DNA of 16,041 nucleotides, from the NCBI GenBank assembly GCA_963640685.1, contig CAVIAA010000034.1:1-16041 (forward strand), given 5' to 3'. The notes under the pieces were generated by a model, which worked only from the letters and a program-made list of their open reading frames with translations, ran no database searches and was not told the origin of the DNA. The stretch comes from SFEL01 sp963640685 (lineage in GTDB: Bacteria; Bacillota; Clostridia; Christensenellales; CAG-138). This document shows positions 5,797-11,736 of this stretch, piece after piece (position 1 is the first letter of the stretch; the number at the start of each line of letters is the position of its first letter). The translations under genes and the position numbers were made by a program.

Positions 5797-6360
5797 ATGC
5801 CGCGCAGCCACGGGGACTTTCCATCTGTACGGGATGCCATATTATACACCGCCGCCTCCCTCTTTACCCGTCAGGGCGTTCACGGCACCAGCCTTGGCGA
5901 CATAGCGGCAGAGGCCAAGCTGAGCAAAGGCACCCTGTATTATTACTACCCGTCAAAGGACGAGCTTATAGTAACCATAACCGAGGGCTGCCTCGGCCAC
6001 ATGACAGACGTTATGCTGAGCTGGGTGGACGGGCTGAGCCGCGATGAGGCCGTTTCTCCGGCGCTGATACGGCTTTTCGAGCAGCTTGTTGCGGACGAGA
6101 GCAACGCACGGCTGTATTGTGTGCTCTGCGCAGAATGCATCAACGACGATGCTCCGATACGCAACCTAATGGCGGAATATAAACAAAAATGGCGGCTGAT
6201 GCTGGAGCTCGGCGCGCTGAAGCTGCAATCTCACAATTCCGACATGCTTGGCGAACGCTCAGAGCTGTTCTTCACGTTGCTTTCCGGCTACATGCTGCAG
6301 TATTTCGGCGGCATGGGCGATATATCGGCGGAAATACTTGTAGACGCGCTCGTAAAATAA
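5797..6360 (+). CDS. TetR/AcrR-family transcriptional regulator
   Basis: The 187-residue protein has the TetR N-terminal DNA-binding domain at about 10-57, including TSLGDIAAEAKLSKGTLYYYY (31-51), the helix-turn-helix with its typical GTLYYYYPSKDEL end. The C-terminal all-helical domain (60-187) is the ligand-binding and dimer part and gives no clue to the ligand. ATG at 5797 is preceded by AAGGGAGGAGG, so it is preferred over an in-frame TTG at 5752. It is a single-gene unit with its own promoter and a terminator shared with the convergent DUF2461 gene. TetR proteins usually repress themselves and a nearby transporter; the EamA exporter about 0.7 kb away on the other strand is a possible target, but nothing in the sequence proves it. 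Confidence 0.93.
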   Translation: MPRSHGDFPSVRDAILYTAASLFTRQGVHGTSLGDIAAEAKLSKGTLYYYYPSKDELIVTITEGCLGHMTDVMLSWVDGLSRDEAVSPALIRLFEQLVADESNARLYCVLCAECINDDAPIRNLMAEYKQKWRLMLELGALKLQSHNSDMLGERSELFFTLLSGYMLQYFGGMGDISAEILVDALVK

Positions 6361-6404
6361 AAGGCCGAGGGTTCTTCATTGCAGAGAGCCGACGGCTTTT
6401 TTTA
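6359..6404. terminator. Terminator between TetR and DUF2461 genes
   Basis: The stem base GCCG (6364-6367)/CGGC (6393-6396) is flanked by AAAA on the left and a run of seven T on the right, and overlaps both convergent stop regions. The stem is long-looped and imperfect but has good tracts on both sides. Confidence 0.65.
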
Positions 6405-7070
6405 TTTTATATTGCACACATATTTGTAAAACGGCGCAAGTTCGAGCATTGCATGCTTTGCCTCGTCGAGTATCTCCGGCTTCATGGTCTGCGCGAGGGA
6501 TGGGGTTTGGTAACAGAGGCTCATTCCCTTTAAATTGAGAAACGGCTTTATATCCTCAGATGCACCGGGCACCTTGTCCTTCTTGTAGCTTTCCCCTTCA
6601 ACGGTATAGCGCTTCAACTCGGGGGCGCTCATCACCCGGCGAAAGCCCTCCGGGTCGGCCAGTGCATGCGCCCTCAGCTCGTTCATCAGCTCAACGTTGG
6701 TGCAGTACATTCCCGTGCCGTAGCCATAGCCCATAGGGGAGATTTCAAAATACATGCACAGACTCTCGCCCATGCTGCGCCCGCTTCGCCGAAAGCCCAG
6801 CCACATATGATCCCGATACGGCAGCTTGTTCTTGGAATAGCGCGTATCGCGGTTGATCCTCGAAACGATGGTCGTGAGCCGCGGGTTGAAGCTCGGGTCT
6901 ATCTCCAGCATCGTCGGAAGCAGCAGCTCGCCGAGCAGGCACAGCGGCTTATGAACGTATTCTCTGTACCTTTCGCGGTTTTCCTCCATCCATTGCCTGT
7001 TGTTGTTGAACCCAAGCTCGGTTAGGAAAATATATGTTTCCGGCTTAAAGCCGGTGAATTTTTCAGGCAT
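6402..7070 (-). CDS. DUF2461 domain protein
   Basis: The 222-residue protein covers the whole DUF2461 family. It begins with the family pattern FTGFKPETYIFLTELGFNNNR (residues 5-25, quoted in part) and has the conserved block SRINRDTRYSKNKLPYRDH (about 70-88), then a region rich in aromatic and Gly residues (MGYGYGTGMY). It is soluble and cytoplasmic. The biochemical role of the family is unknown. Its start overlaps the end of the EamA gene by 8 nt (7063-7070), so the two are co-transcribed and probably translationally coupled. Confidence 0.93.
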   Translation of the reverse strand: MPEKFTGFKPETYIFLTELGFNNNRQWMEENRERYREYVHKPLCLLGELLLPTMLEIDPSFNPRLTTIVSRINRDTRYSKNKLPYRDHMWLGFRRSGRSMGESLCMYFEISPMGYGYGTGMYCTNVELMNELRAHALADPEGFRRVMSAPELKRYTVEGESYKKDKVPGASEDIKPFLNLKGMSLCYQTPSLAQTMKPEILDEAKHAMLELAPFYKYVCNIK

Positions 7071-7974
7071 GCTGCGTTCCTTTCTTTTTTCTCCTGCTGT
7101 TTATCACCATCTGCCAATCCACCTGAGACAGCACCAGCGCGCCCAGCACCAATGCACAGCCCAGCCACATGCGCCCCGTCATGGTCTCATGCAGCACCAG
7201 CACGCCAAACAGGCAGCCAAACGCGGATTCCGTGCTCATAAACAGCGTAGCGTATTCCGGGCTCGCGTACTTTACGCCGATATTTTCCAGCGTAAAGCCT
7301 ATCAAGGTGCAAGCAACGCCGCAATAGGCAAGCGCCCATACCGTTTCCCCCGTTATCGCCGCGGGGGGCTGCTCAAACGACAGCGCAGCTACCCATGAAT
7401 ACAGGGCGCCAAACACGAACTGAAGGCAGGTGAGCCGCATTATGTCATACCTTTCGGCATACTTGTCCACCAGTATTATCTGTGCGGCATAGCCAAAAGA
7501 GCAGCACAGCGTAAGCATATCTCCCCGGTTCATTCCGCCTTCCCCGTTAAGGGTAAGCAGCGCTATGCCGGCAATCATGAGCGCAGCGGATACAATTATC
7601 CTGCCCTCTGGTCTGCGCCTTTTTATCGCCCAGAGCAGCAGCGGCACAAGCACCACATAAAACGCGGTGACAAGCGCGTTCTTGCCAGCCGTGGTAAGAC
7701 TGAGTCCATAGGTTTGGGAAACAAAGCTGAGGTACAGCAACAGCCCTATCTCTGCCCCCGCTCTCAGCTCCTCCGCCTCCAGCGGCTGCTTATTTACAAA
7801 AAAAACATAGCCGAGACCAAGCGCCCCTATTGTAAAGCGTATTGCCAGCAGATAGTTTATCGATATCCCGTCCAGTGCATTTTTCATCACGACAAAGCCG
7901 CTGCCCCATATCAATCCCGTCAGCAGCAGTGCCATGTTTGCAAGCCTTCGTTTTTGCGTGTCGTTGAGTCTCAT
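7063..7974 (-). CDS. EamA (DMT-superfamily) transporter
   Basis: The 303-residue membrane protein has ten predicted hydrophobic segments in two EamA repeats. The first begins ALLLTGLIWGSGFVVMKNAL, the classic DMT start with the Trp-Gly-Ser/Gly turn; the second begins around GDMLTLCCSFGYAAQIILVD. The C-terminus is basic (NSRRKKKG). EamA proteins export metabolites or amino acids, or move nucleotide sugars; the substrate here is not readable. I chose ATG 7974, with GAAAGG 7 nt upstream, over a GTG at 8016 that has no ribosome binding site and lies over the promoter -10. It is the first gene of a two-gene operon with DUF2461. Confidence 0.92.
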   Translation of the reverse strand: MRLNDTQKRRLANMALLLTGLIWGSGFVVMKNALDGISINYLLAIRFTIGALGLGYVFFVNKQPLEAEELRAGAEIGLLLYLSFVSQTYGLSLTTAGKNALVTAFYVVLVPLLLWAIKRRRPEGRIIVSAALMIAGIALLTLNGEGGMNRGDMLTLCCSFGYAAQIILVDKYAERYDIMRLTCLQFVFGALYSWVAALSFEQPPAAITGETVWALAYCGVACTLIGFTLENIGVKYASPEYATLFMSTESAFGCLFGVLVLHETMTGRMWLGCALVLGALVLSQVDWQMVINSRRKKKGTQHA

Positions 7975-8006
7975 TTCGTCGCCTTTCTTTTTTCCGTACA
8001 TCGGAT

Positions 8007-8035
8007 AATCTACCACAACGAAAAAAATAAATCAA
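8007..8035 (-). promoter_or_regulatory. Promoter of the EamA-DUF2461 operon
   Basis: On the minus strand, TTGATT (8030-8035) and TAGATT (8007-8012) are separated by 17 nt. This places the start about 30 nt before the EamA ATG. Confidence 0.6.
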
Positions 8036-8061
8036 CGGGAAATGAGCCCTCTCGCGTAAAT

Positions 8062-8090
8062 GGCGCCTTTGGCAGCAAAGCCCAAGCGCC
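8062..8090. terminator. Strong hairpin after the Fe-S protein gene
   Basis: The stem GGCGC/GCGCC continues with further pairs to a six-base loop. It lies 23 nt past the stop of the minus-strand Fe-S gene and before the EamA promoter. It lacks a T tract on the minus strand, so termination may be Rho-assisted or the hairpin may only protect the 3' end. Confidence 0.4.
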
Positions 8091-8112
8091 TCCTTTTAGG
8101 CCATATAGCGTT

Positions 8113-8823
8113 TTAATCCAGCAGCTTGCCGTCCAGCGATACCGTAGCGACCTGCCAGGGTATGAACTTTCCGCTGTTCTTCAGCGCGGTTATGGCGGCG
8201 TTTTCCAGCCCGCCGCAGCAGGGGACCTCCATGCGGACAACTGTAACGCTCTTTATGTCGTTGTTGCGTATTATCTCGGTCAGCTTTTCGGAATAGTCCA
8301 CACTGTCCAGCTTCGGGCAGCCGACCAGAGTGATATGCCCCTTTATGAACCGCTCATGGAAGGCGGCATAGGCATACGCCGTGCAGTCGGCGGCTATAAG
8401 CAGCTTGGCCCCGTCAAAATACGGCGCGTTGACAGGAACCAGCTTTATCTGCACCGGCCACTGCGAAAGGCGGCTGACCGGCTCGGCGTGCGGCGCTTGC
8501 TCGGCTGTACATCCTTCGTGCGTGATCTTTTTTGACTTTGTGCCGGGGCATCCGCAGGGCAGCGGCTTGCCCTCGCTCTGCATCTTCCTCTGCTTGTTCT
8601 CGATCACCGCCTTTTCATCGTATGCGGCGGCCTCACGCTCAACAAAGGTTATAGCCCCCGTTGGGCAGGCGGGCAGGCAGTCTCCCAGCCCGTCGCAGTA
8701 ATCATCTCGCATCAGCTTTGCCTTTCCGTTTACCATACCTATCGCTCCCTCATGGCAGGCCTCGGCACAGGCTCCGCAGCCGTTGCACTTTTCCTCGTCG
8801 ATGTTGATTATCCTTCTGAGCAT
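8113..8823 (-). CDS. 4Fe-4S dicluster protein with cysteine-rich C-terminal domain
   Basis: The 236-residue cytoplasmic protein begins with a two-cluster ferredoxin domain. The first site is complete (Cys13, 16, 19, 23). The second has Cys43, 49 and 53, but Leu46 stands where the second cysteine is usual. Residues 80-120 form a linker with PCGCPG (Cys90, 92). The C-terminal domain (120-236) keeps further cysteines in likely conserved motifs: AADCTAYAYA (Cys147), GCPKLD (Cys169) and the pair PCCGG (Cys202-203). I recognise it as an anaerobe protein often encoded beside a Crp/Fnr regulator, and sometimes beside hydroxylamine reductase (from memory); its function is unknown, probably electron transfer or redox sensing. 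GGGAGGG precedes ATG 8823; the longer open frame runs into the promoter region and is rejected. It is divergent from the crp/fnr gene. Confidence 0.9.
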   Translation of the reverse strand: MLRRIINIDEEKCNGCGACAEACHEGAIGMVNGKAKLMRDDYCDGLGDCLPACPTGAITFVEREAAAYDEKAVIENKQRKMQSEGKPLPCGCPGTKSKKITHEGCTAEQAPHAEPVSRLSQWPVQIKLVPVNAPYFDGAKLLIAADCTAYAYAAFHERFIKGHITLVGCPKLDSVDYSEKLTEIIRNNDIKSVTVVRMEVPCCGGLENAAITALKNSGKFIPWQVATVSLDGKLLD

Positions 8824-8847
8824 ATCGTTACCCTCCCGTTTGTAATC

Positions 8848-8876
8848 TTGACTTATTGGGTATAGTTTAATATCAT
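8848..8876 (+). promoter_or_regulatory. Promoter of the Crp/Fnr gene
   Basis: TTGACT (8848-8853) and TATCAT (8871-8876) are 17 nt apart, both five of six matches to consensus. The expected start near 8883 puts the palindrome at 8891-8906 within the early transcribed region. Confidence 0.65.
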
Positions 8877-8887
8877 TTTTGGTGCAA
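8859..8887 (-). promoter_or_regulatory. Promoter of the Fe-S protein gene
   Basis: On the minus strand, TTGCAC (8882-8887) and TATACC (8859-8864) are 17 nt apart. It overlaps the plus-strand crp promoter almost completely, so polymerases on the two promoters would exclude each other. Confidence 0.65.
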
Positions 8888-8890
8888 AAC

Positions 8891-8906
8891 CGTTGTTTTA
8901 ACAACG
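8891..8906. promoter_or_regulatory. Palindromic operator, likely Crp/Fnr site
   Basis: The 7-bp arms CGTTGTT and AACAACG are perfect inverted repeats around TT. The centre is roughly 46 bp upstream of the predicted Fe-S gene start, near a class II activator position, and about 15 bp downstream of the predicted crp start, a repressing position. The dyad is seen; binding by the neighbouring regulator is inference. Confidence 0.65.
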
Positions 8907-8920
8907 TTTGGAGGAAAACC

Positions 8921-9589
8921 ATGCGCGTTGATCTATCAAATATACGGCTTTTCGCCGGAATGACGCAGGAGGATACAGCAGCCCTGCTGCCCTGCCTCGG
9001 CGCCAGGGAGCGCACCTATAAAAAAGGCGAGCTGATAATGACGGAGGGTGCTCCGGCTGAGCATATCGGCGTTGTGCTTTCCGGAATGGTCATGATCGAA
9101 ATGAGCGACGTATGGGGCAACAACAGCGTGCTGAGCAGCATAGACCCCGGCGGGACGTTTGCAGAGGTATACGCCTGCGTGCCGGATGAGCCGCTGCTGG
9201 TCAACGTTGTCGCGGCGGAGGATTCCTCCGTTTTGCTGCTCAACGCGAGTCGTGCGCTGTCGCCCTGCTCAAGGGCCTGCGCTTACCACGCCGTTCTTAT
9301 CCGCAACCTGCTTGCCCTTTGCGCGGCCAAGAATCTGCAGCTTTCCCGACGCATACTGCACTGTGCGCCGAAAACCATACGCAAGCGGCTGCTTTCCTAT
9401 TTTTCGGAGTGCATAAAGCGCAGCGGCAGCTACTCCTTCGATATACCGTATAACCGCCAGCAGCTTGCGGATTATCTCGGCGTTGACCGCAGCGCGCTTT
9501 CAAACGAGCTTTCGCTCATGCAGCGGGATGGGCTCATCAGCTACAGCAAAAACCGCTTCACCGTCAGCGAAACTGCGGAAACACACTAA
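8921..9589 (+). CDS. Crp/Fnr-family transcriptional regulator
   Basis: The 222-residue protein has the family's two parts. The cyclic-nucleotide-binding-type beta-roll spans about 8-115 (KKGELIMTEGAPAEHIGVVLSG). A dimer helix follows (about 118-160), then a winged helix with YNRQQLADYLGVDRSALSNEL (177-197) as the helix-turn-helix. It lacks the cysteine cluster of E. coli Fnr at the N-terminus and has scattered cysteines (25, 86, 116, 120, 134, 148, 164), so the effector (redox, NO, heme or a ligand) is not evident. ATG 8921 follows GGAGG by 7 nt. It is divergent from the Fe-S protein gene, and a 16-bp palindrome between them suggests it controls both that gene and itself. Confidence 0.94.
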   Translation: MRVDLSNIRLFAGMTQEDTAALLPCLGARERTYKKGELIMTEGAPAEHIGVVLSGMVMIEMSDVWGNNSVLSSIDPGGTFAEVYACVPDEPLLVNVVAAEDSSVLLLNASRALSPCSRACAYHAVLIRNLLALCAAKNLQLSRRILHCAPKTIRKRLLSYFSECIKRSGSYSFDIPYNRQQLADYLGVDRSALSNELSLMQRDGLISYSKNRFTVSETAETH

Positions 9590-9599
9590 AGCGCACAGT

Positions 9600-9623
9600 A
9601 AAAAAGCAGCCGCAACCGGCTGC
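9600..9623 (-). terminator. Terminator of the Lrp/AsnC gene
   Basis: The perfect 7-bp stem GCAGCCG/CGGCTGC with a 4-nt loop is followed on the minus strand by six T. It lies 17 nt past the Lrp stop, in the gap to the convergent crp gene, which may use the same hairpin less efficiently. Confidence 0.85.
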
Positions 9624-9640
9624 CTGCAGCTTATTTGATT

Positions 9641-10090
9641 TTATTTTGAAAGGCTGTCCACCGGCGCCAGCGGCTCCTCCTTTATAAATTCCATTATCAT
9701 ATTGGATTCCGTCTCGCCGAATGAACGCAGCTCATCCACGAGCCTGTTAAACTCGCTGGTGCGGCAGTAAACGTCCAGCACCATATCCTTGCTGCCCGCA
9801 ATGCCGTGCGCACCGACTATAAGCCGGTTATTTGCGATGTACTCAAGTATGCCTGGGCGCTTGTTTGGGCTCACCTCAACGAATATATAAATATGCATAT
9901 CATAGCCCAAAGCGATATAGTCTACCACTGCGCCGTAGCCCTTTATGACGCCCGCCTCCTCAAGCCGGCGAACTCGGTCTATCGTGGAAGGCGTACTCAT
10001 GTTGATGAGCTCACCAAGATGCTTCATCGTGATGCGCCCGTCCTTTTGCAATATCGATATTATCTTACGGTCTGTAAGATCAAACTGCAT
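9641..10090 (-). CDS. Lrp/AsnC-family transcriptional regulator
   Basis: The 149-residue protein has the standard layout. An N-terminal winged helix-turn-helix (about 4-52) contains LTDRKIISILQKDGRITMKHLGEL (5-28, quoted as the family start) and STPSTIDRVRRLEEAGVI. A RAM ligand-binding/oligomerisation domain (about 65-140) follows, with GAHGIAGSKDMVLDV, where the family has the GxxDxxL turn. ATG 10090 is used because AAGGGG lies 8 nt upstream; a GTG three codons earlier falls on that ribosome binding site. Family members respond to amino acids and usually regulate themselves. The target is unknown. A dyad-rich AT region lies directly upstream. Confidence 0.94.
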   Translation of the reverse strand: MQFDLTDRKIISILQKDGRITMKHLGELINMSTPSTIDRVRRLEEAGVIKGYGAVVDYIALGYDMHIYIFVEVSPNKRPGILEYIANNRLIVGAHGIAGSKDMVLDVYCRTSEFNRLVDELRSFGETESNMIMEFIKEEPLAPVDSLSK

Positions 10091-10117
10091 CAAATTCACC
10101 CCTTTTTGCCTTGATGC

Positions 10118-10191
10118 TTAAAAAACTTCCTTAAATATCATTTTATCCTCACTTTGTACACCTTGTTAAGTGCAATATTTAGGTTTTTTAA
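10118..10191. promoter_or_regulatory. Nested inverted repeats upstream of the Lrp gene
   Basis: Outer arms TTAAAAAAC (10118-10126) and GTTTTTTAA (10183-10191) are perfect 9-bp inverted repeats. Inside them are the perfect 7-bp arms TAAATAT (10132-10138) and ATATTTA (10175-10181). The centre contains CCTTGTTAAG. A minus-strand TTAACA with a downstream GATAAA may be the promoter. This fits autoregulation by an oligomeric Lrp-type protein, which is inference. Confidence 0.45.
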
Positions 10192-10226
10192 GGTGATAGG
10201 CTAATTTAATTAGGTTGAATGTTTAT

Positions 10227-10254
10227 ACAAAAGGCCGTCTCTCGCGAGGCGGCC
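10227..10254 (-). terminator. Terminator of the tautomerase gene
   Basis: The stem base GGCCG (10233-10237)/CGGCC (10250-10254) has further inner pairs and is followed on the minus strand by TTTTGT, just past the tautomerase stop. Confidence 0.75.
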
Positions 10255-10263
10255 TGCGGTCAA

Positions 10264-10470
10264 TTAAAAATTCGGCTTTATATAAAGGCTGTCCCCGTAC
10301 TTTTTGAAGTGCTCATCCCACTTGTCCTTTTCGATCTCCTCAATGGATACGGAGAAATATTTCTTGTCCATCTTAAGCGTATCGGCTGCTGCGGCAAGCA
10401 GATTCTCTGCAAGCTCCGCCTTGAGCTCCTCGCTGCGCCCGGGATACATTGTAACGTCGATATGCGGCAT
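10264..10470 (-). CDS. 4-oxalocrotonate tautomerase-family protein
   Basis: The 68-residue protein has the size and fold pattern of small 4-OT tautomerases, which form hexamers or trimers and move a proton using the N-terminal proline. Pro2 follows the initiator Met, as required (MPHIDVTMYPGRS). The long helix (about 13-33, EELKAELAENLLAAAADTL) and the second strand YFSVSIEEIE (39-48) match the family. GGAGG lies 8 nt before the ATG. It forms its own unit, between the terminator at 10227 and the divergent small gene at 10617. The natural substrate is unknown; such paralogues are often annotated only by fold. Confidence 0.93.
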   Translation of the reverse strand: MPHIDVTMYPGRSEELKAELAENLLAAAADTLKMDKKYFSVSIEEIEKDKWDEHFKKYGDSLYIKPNF

Positions 10471-10616
10471 CGTTCGTTCCTCCTGTCGGTTTTATGATTC
10501 GAGTATACACCCCGCCGTTTGTTATTTCAATACGCTTTGTCGATTATTTCACCATTTCACGGTGCATACAGTGCAGCGCCGCCGCGCATACTAAATAAAA
10601 AAAGGAGCTGTTTACC

Positions 10617-10787
10617 GTGAAAAAGCATGAAAGCAAGGCCATGAAGAGCTATCCCGACATTACCTCGACCGCATCCGCGACCGAAACGACCGGCATGATG
10701 CCCATCCCGCCGCTGACAGAGGATCAGTTTGATGCGTATCAGGAGCTGTCCGGCATGGAGATACCAAAAAAGAGCGGCATAAAATAG
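10617..10787 (+). CDS. Small protein of 56 residues, function unknown
   Basis: This short gene starts with GTG at 10617, has AAAGGAG 9 nt upstream, and ends at TAG 10787. The protein starts MKKHESKAMKSYPDIT, then has a Ser/Thr-rich stretch (STASATETTGMMP), a Pro-Pro turn, an acidic helical stretch (LTEDQFDAYQELSGMEI) and a basic end (PKKSGIK). It has no membrane segment, signal or cysteine. The ordered change in composition, clean ribosome binding site and absence of a competing frame argue for a real gene. I do not recognise the family. It stands alone between the divergent tautomerase and the convergent isomerase genes. The upstream region has a weak TTGTTA / GATTAT pair and a CATACAGT that resembles a sporulation-sigma -10; neither is decisive. 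Confidence 0.7.
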   Translation: MKKHESKAMKSYPDITSTASATETTGMMPIPPLTEDQFDAYQELSGMEIPKKSGIK

Positions 10788-10810
10788 CCCGCTTTGCCGA
10801 CATATTTTAA

Positions 10811-10834
10811 GCGGAGGAGCTAACGCCCCTCCGC
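10811..10834. terminator. Hairpin at the end of the ABC-isomerase operon
   Basis: The perfect 7-bp arms GCGGAGG and CCTCCGC enclose the isomerase stop codon in the loop. The minus-strand tail is TTAAAAT, a poor T tract. It may serve both the operon and the convergent small gene. Confidence 0.5.
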
Positions 10835-11722
10835 CTTTGCCTTTTCAAACGTATCTACAAGCACCTGCCCGACCTTTAGCGAGTACTCCACAACAAGGTG
10901 CTTTTGGTCGTTTGGGAAGTACCGCCCAAATTCCTGAATTTCGTATGTCAGGTCACCGCCATAGCCTATATCCGCAAGCCCCGCCATAGCCTCCTGCCAG
11001 TTTATATTGCCGTGAAACGGCATCAGGTGCTCATCGCTTGTGCCGTGGTTGTCCTGAACGTGTATTGCGCGCAGCCTGTGCCCTATCACATTCAGGTTTT
11101 GCCTGTGAAACGGCCCGCAGAGGTTGCCGTGGCCAAAGTCGTAGCAGGCGCCGATATGCTCAGGATCGTTAAATGCATCAACGAGCTCAACTAGCTCATG
11201 CACGTTTGCGCAGAATATCCTTTGATACGGGGCGGAGCGGTACTCAAAGTCGTTTTCCAGCGCAATGCCGACGCCGTTTTCCCTCGCAGTTTTAAGGTGT
11301 GCTGAATAATATTCAAGGTTGCGCTCCAGCGATACCCGCATATCATGCCCTGCGGAGTACACCGTCCCCGGGTGGGTCACAGCCCACCTTACGCCGAGAC
11401 GGCCGGAGGCGATGATGGAGCGGCGTATAAGCTCCTCCATAGTTCTGACCTTTTCCTCGTCATTTTCCGCGAATATATCGTAATACGGCAAATGGGACTG
11501 GCGAAAAACGACATTCCACCTTTCGCCAAGCCGTGCTATGTCCTCAACATAGCTTTCCCAGTCGTCGTCCCTCATCCTTGAGTAGGGGTTCATCGCCTCA
11601 CAGAGGTTTATATCCAGCACCCTGTAGCCGGCCTTTGCACATTCCGCAATACAGAAGTCAAAGGGGTTGCGCTCCCGCCCGGGCTGAAAGGCGCATATGT
11701 TGGTAGAGGTAGATATTTCCAT
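10820..11722 (-). CDS. Sugar phosphate isomerase/epimerase (xylose isomerase-like TIM barrel)
   Basis: The 300-residue protein has the AP-endonuclease-2/xylose-isomerase-like TIM barrel. Likely metal ligands on successive strand ends are seen: His77 (RQSHLP), His117 (THPGT), Glu156 (ALEND), Asp195 and His198 (CYDFGHGN), His221 (HVQDNHG) and Glu261 (TYEIQE). These proteins isomerise or epimerise free sugars, inosose or keto-sugars using a divalent metal; the substrate cannot be named. It is the last gene of the ABC operon, starting 14 nt after the binding-protein stop with only a weak ribosome binding site, so it probably relies on re-initiation. This position suggests it acts on the imported carbohydrate. 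Confidence 0.9.
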   Translation of the reverse strand: MEISTSTNICAFQPGRERNPFDFCIAECAKAGYRVLDINLCEAMNPYSRMRDDDWESYVEDIARLGERWNVVFRQSHLPYYDIFAENDEEKVRTMEELIRRSIIASGRLGVRWAVTHPGTVYSAGHDMRVSLERNLEYYSAHLKTARENGVGIALENDFEYRSAPYQRIFCANVHELVELVDAFNDPEHIGACYDFGHGNLCGPFHRQNLNVIGHRLRAIHVQDNHGTSDEHLMPFHGNINWQEAMAGLADIGYGGDLTYEIQEFGRYFPNDQKHLVVEYSLKVGQVLVDTFEKAKAEGR

Positions 11723-11736
11723 ATCGTATCACTTAT

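Noticed and set aside
3415..5811. A 798-codon open frame on the minus strand antisense to rho and rpmE
   Set aside because: It lies wholly opposite two certain genes, has no recognisable domain, is a Leu/Ala/Val-rich mirror of the rho codons, and has no promoter or good ribosome site. Its length comes from codon bias in rho.
7714..8535. A 273-codon plus-strand frame spanning EamA and Fe-S genes
   Set aside because: It runs antisense through the ends of two clear genes, their intergenic hairpin and a promoter; composition is not protein-like.
8824..9015. In-frame N-terminal extension of the Fe-S protein
   Set aside because: It would run through the divergent promoters, operator and the start of the crp/fnr gene; ATG 8823 has GGGAGGG upstream.
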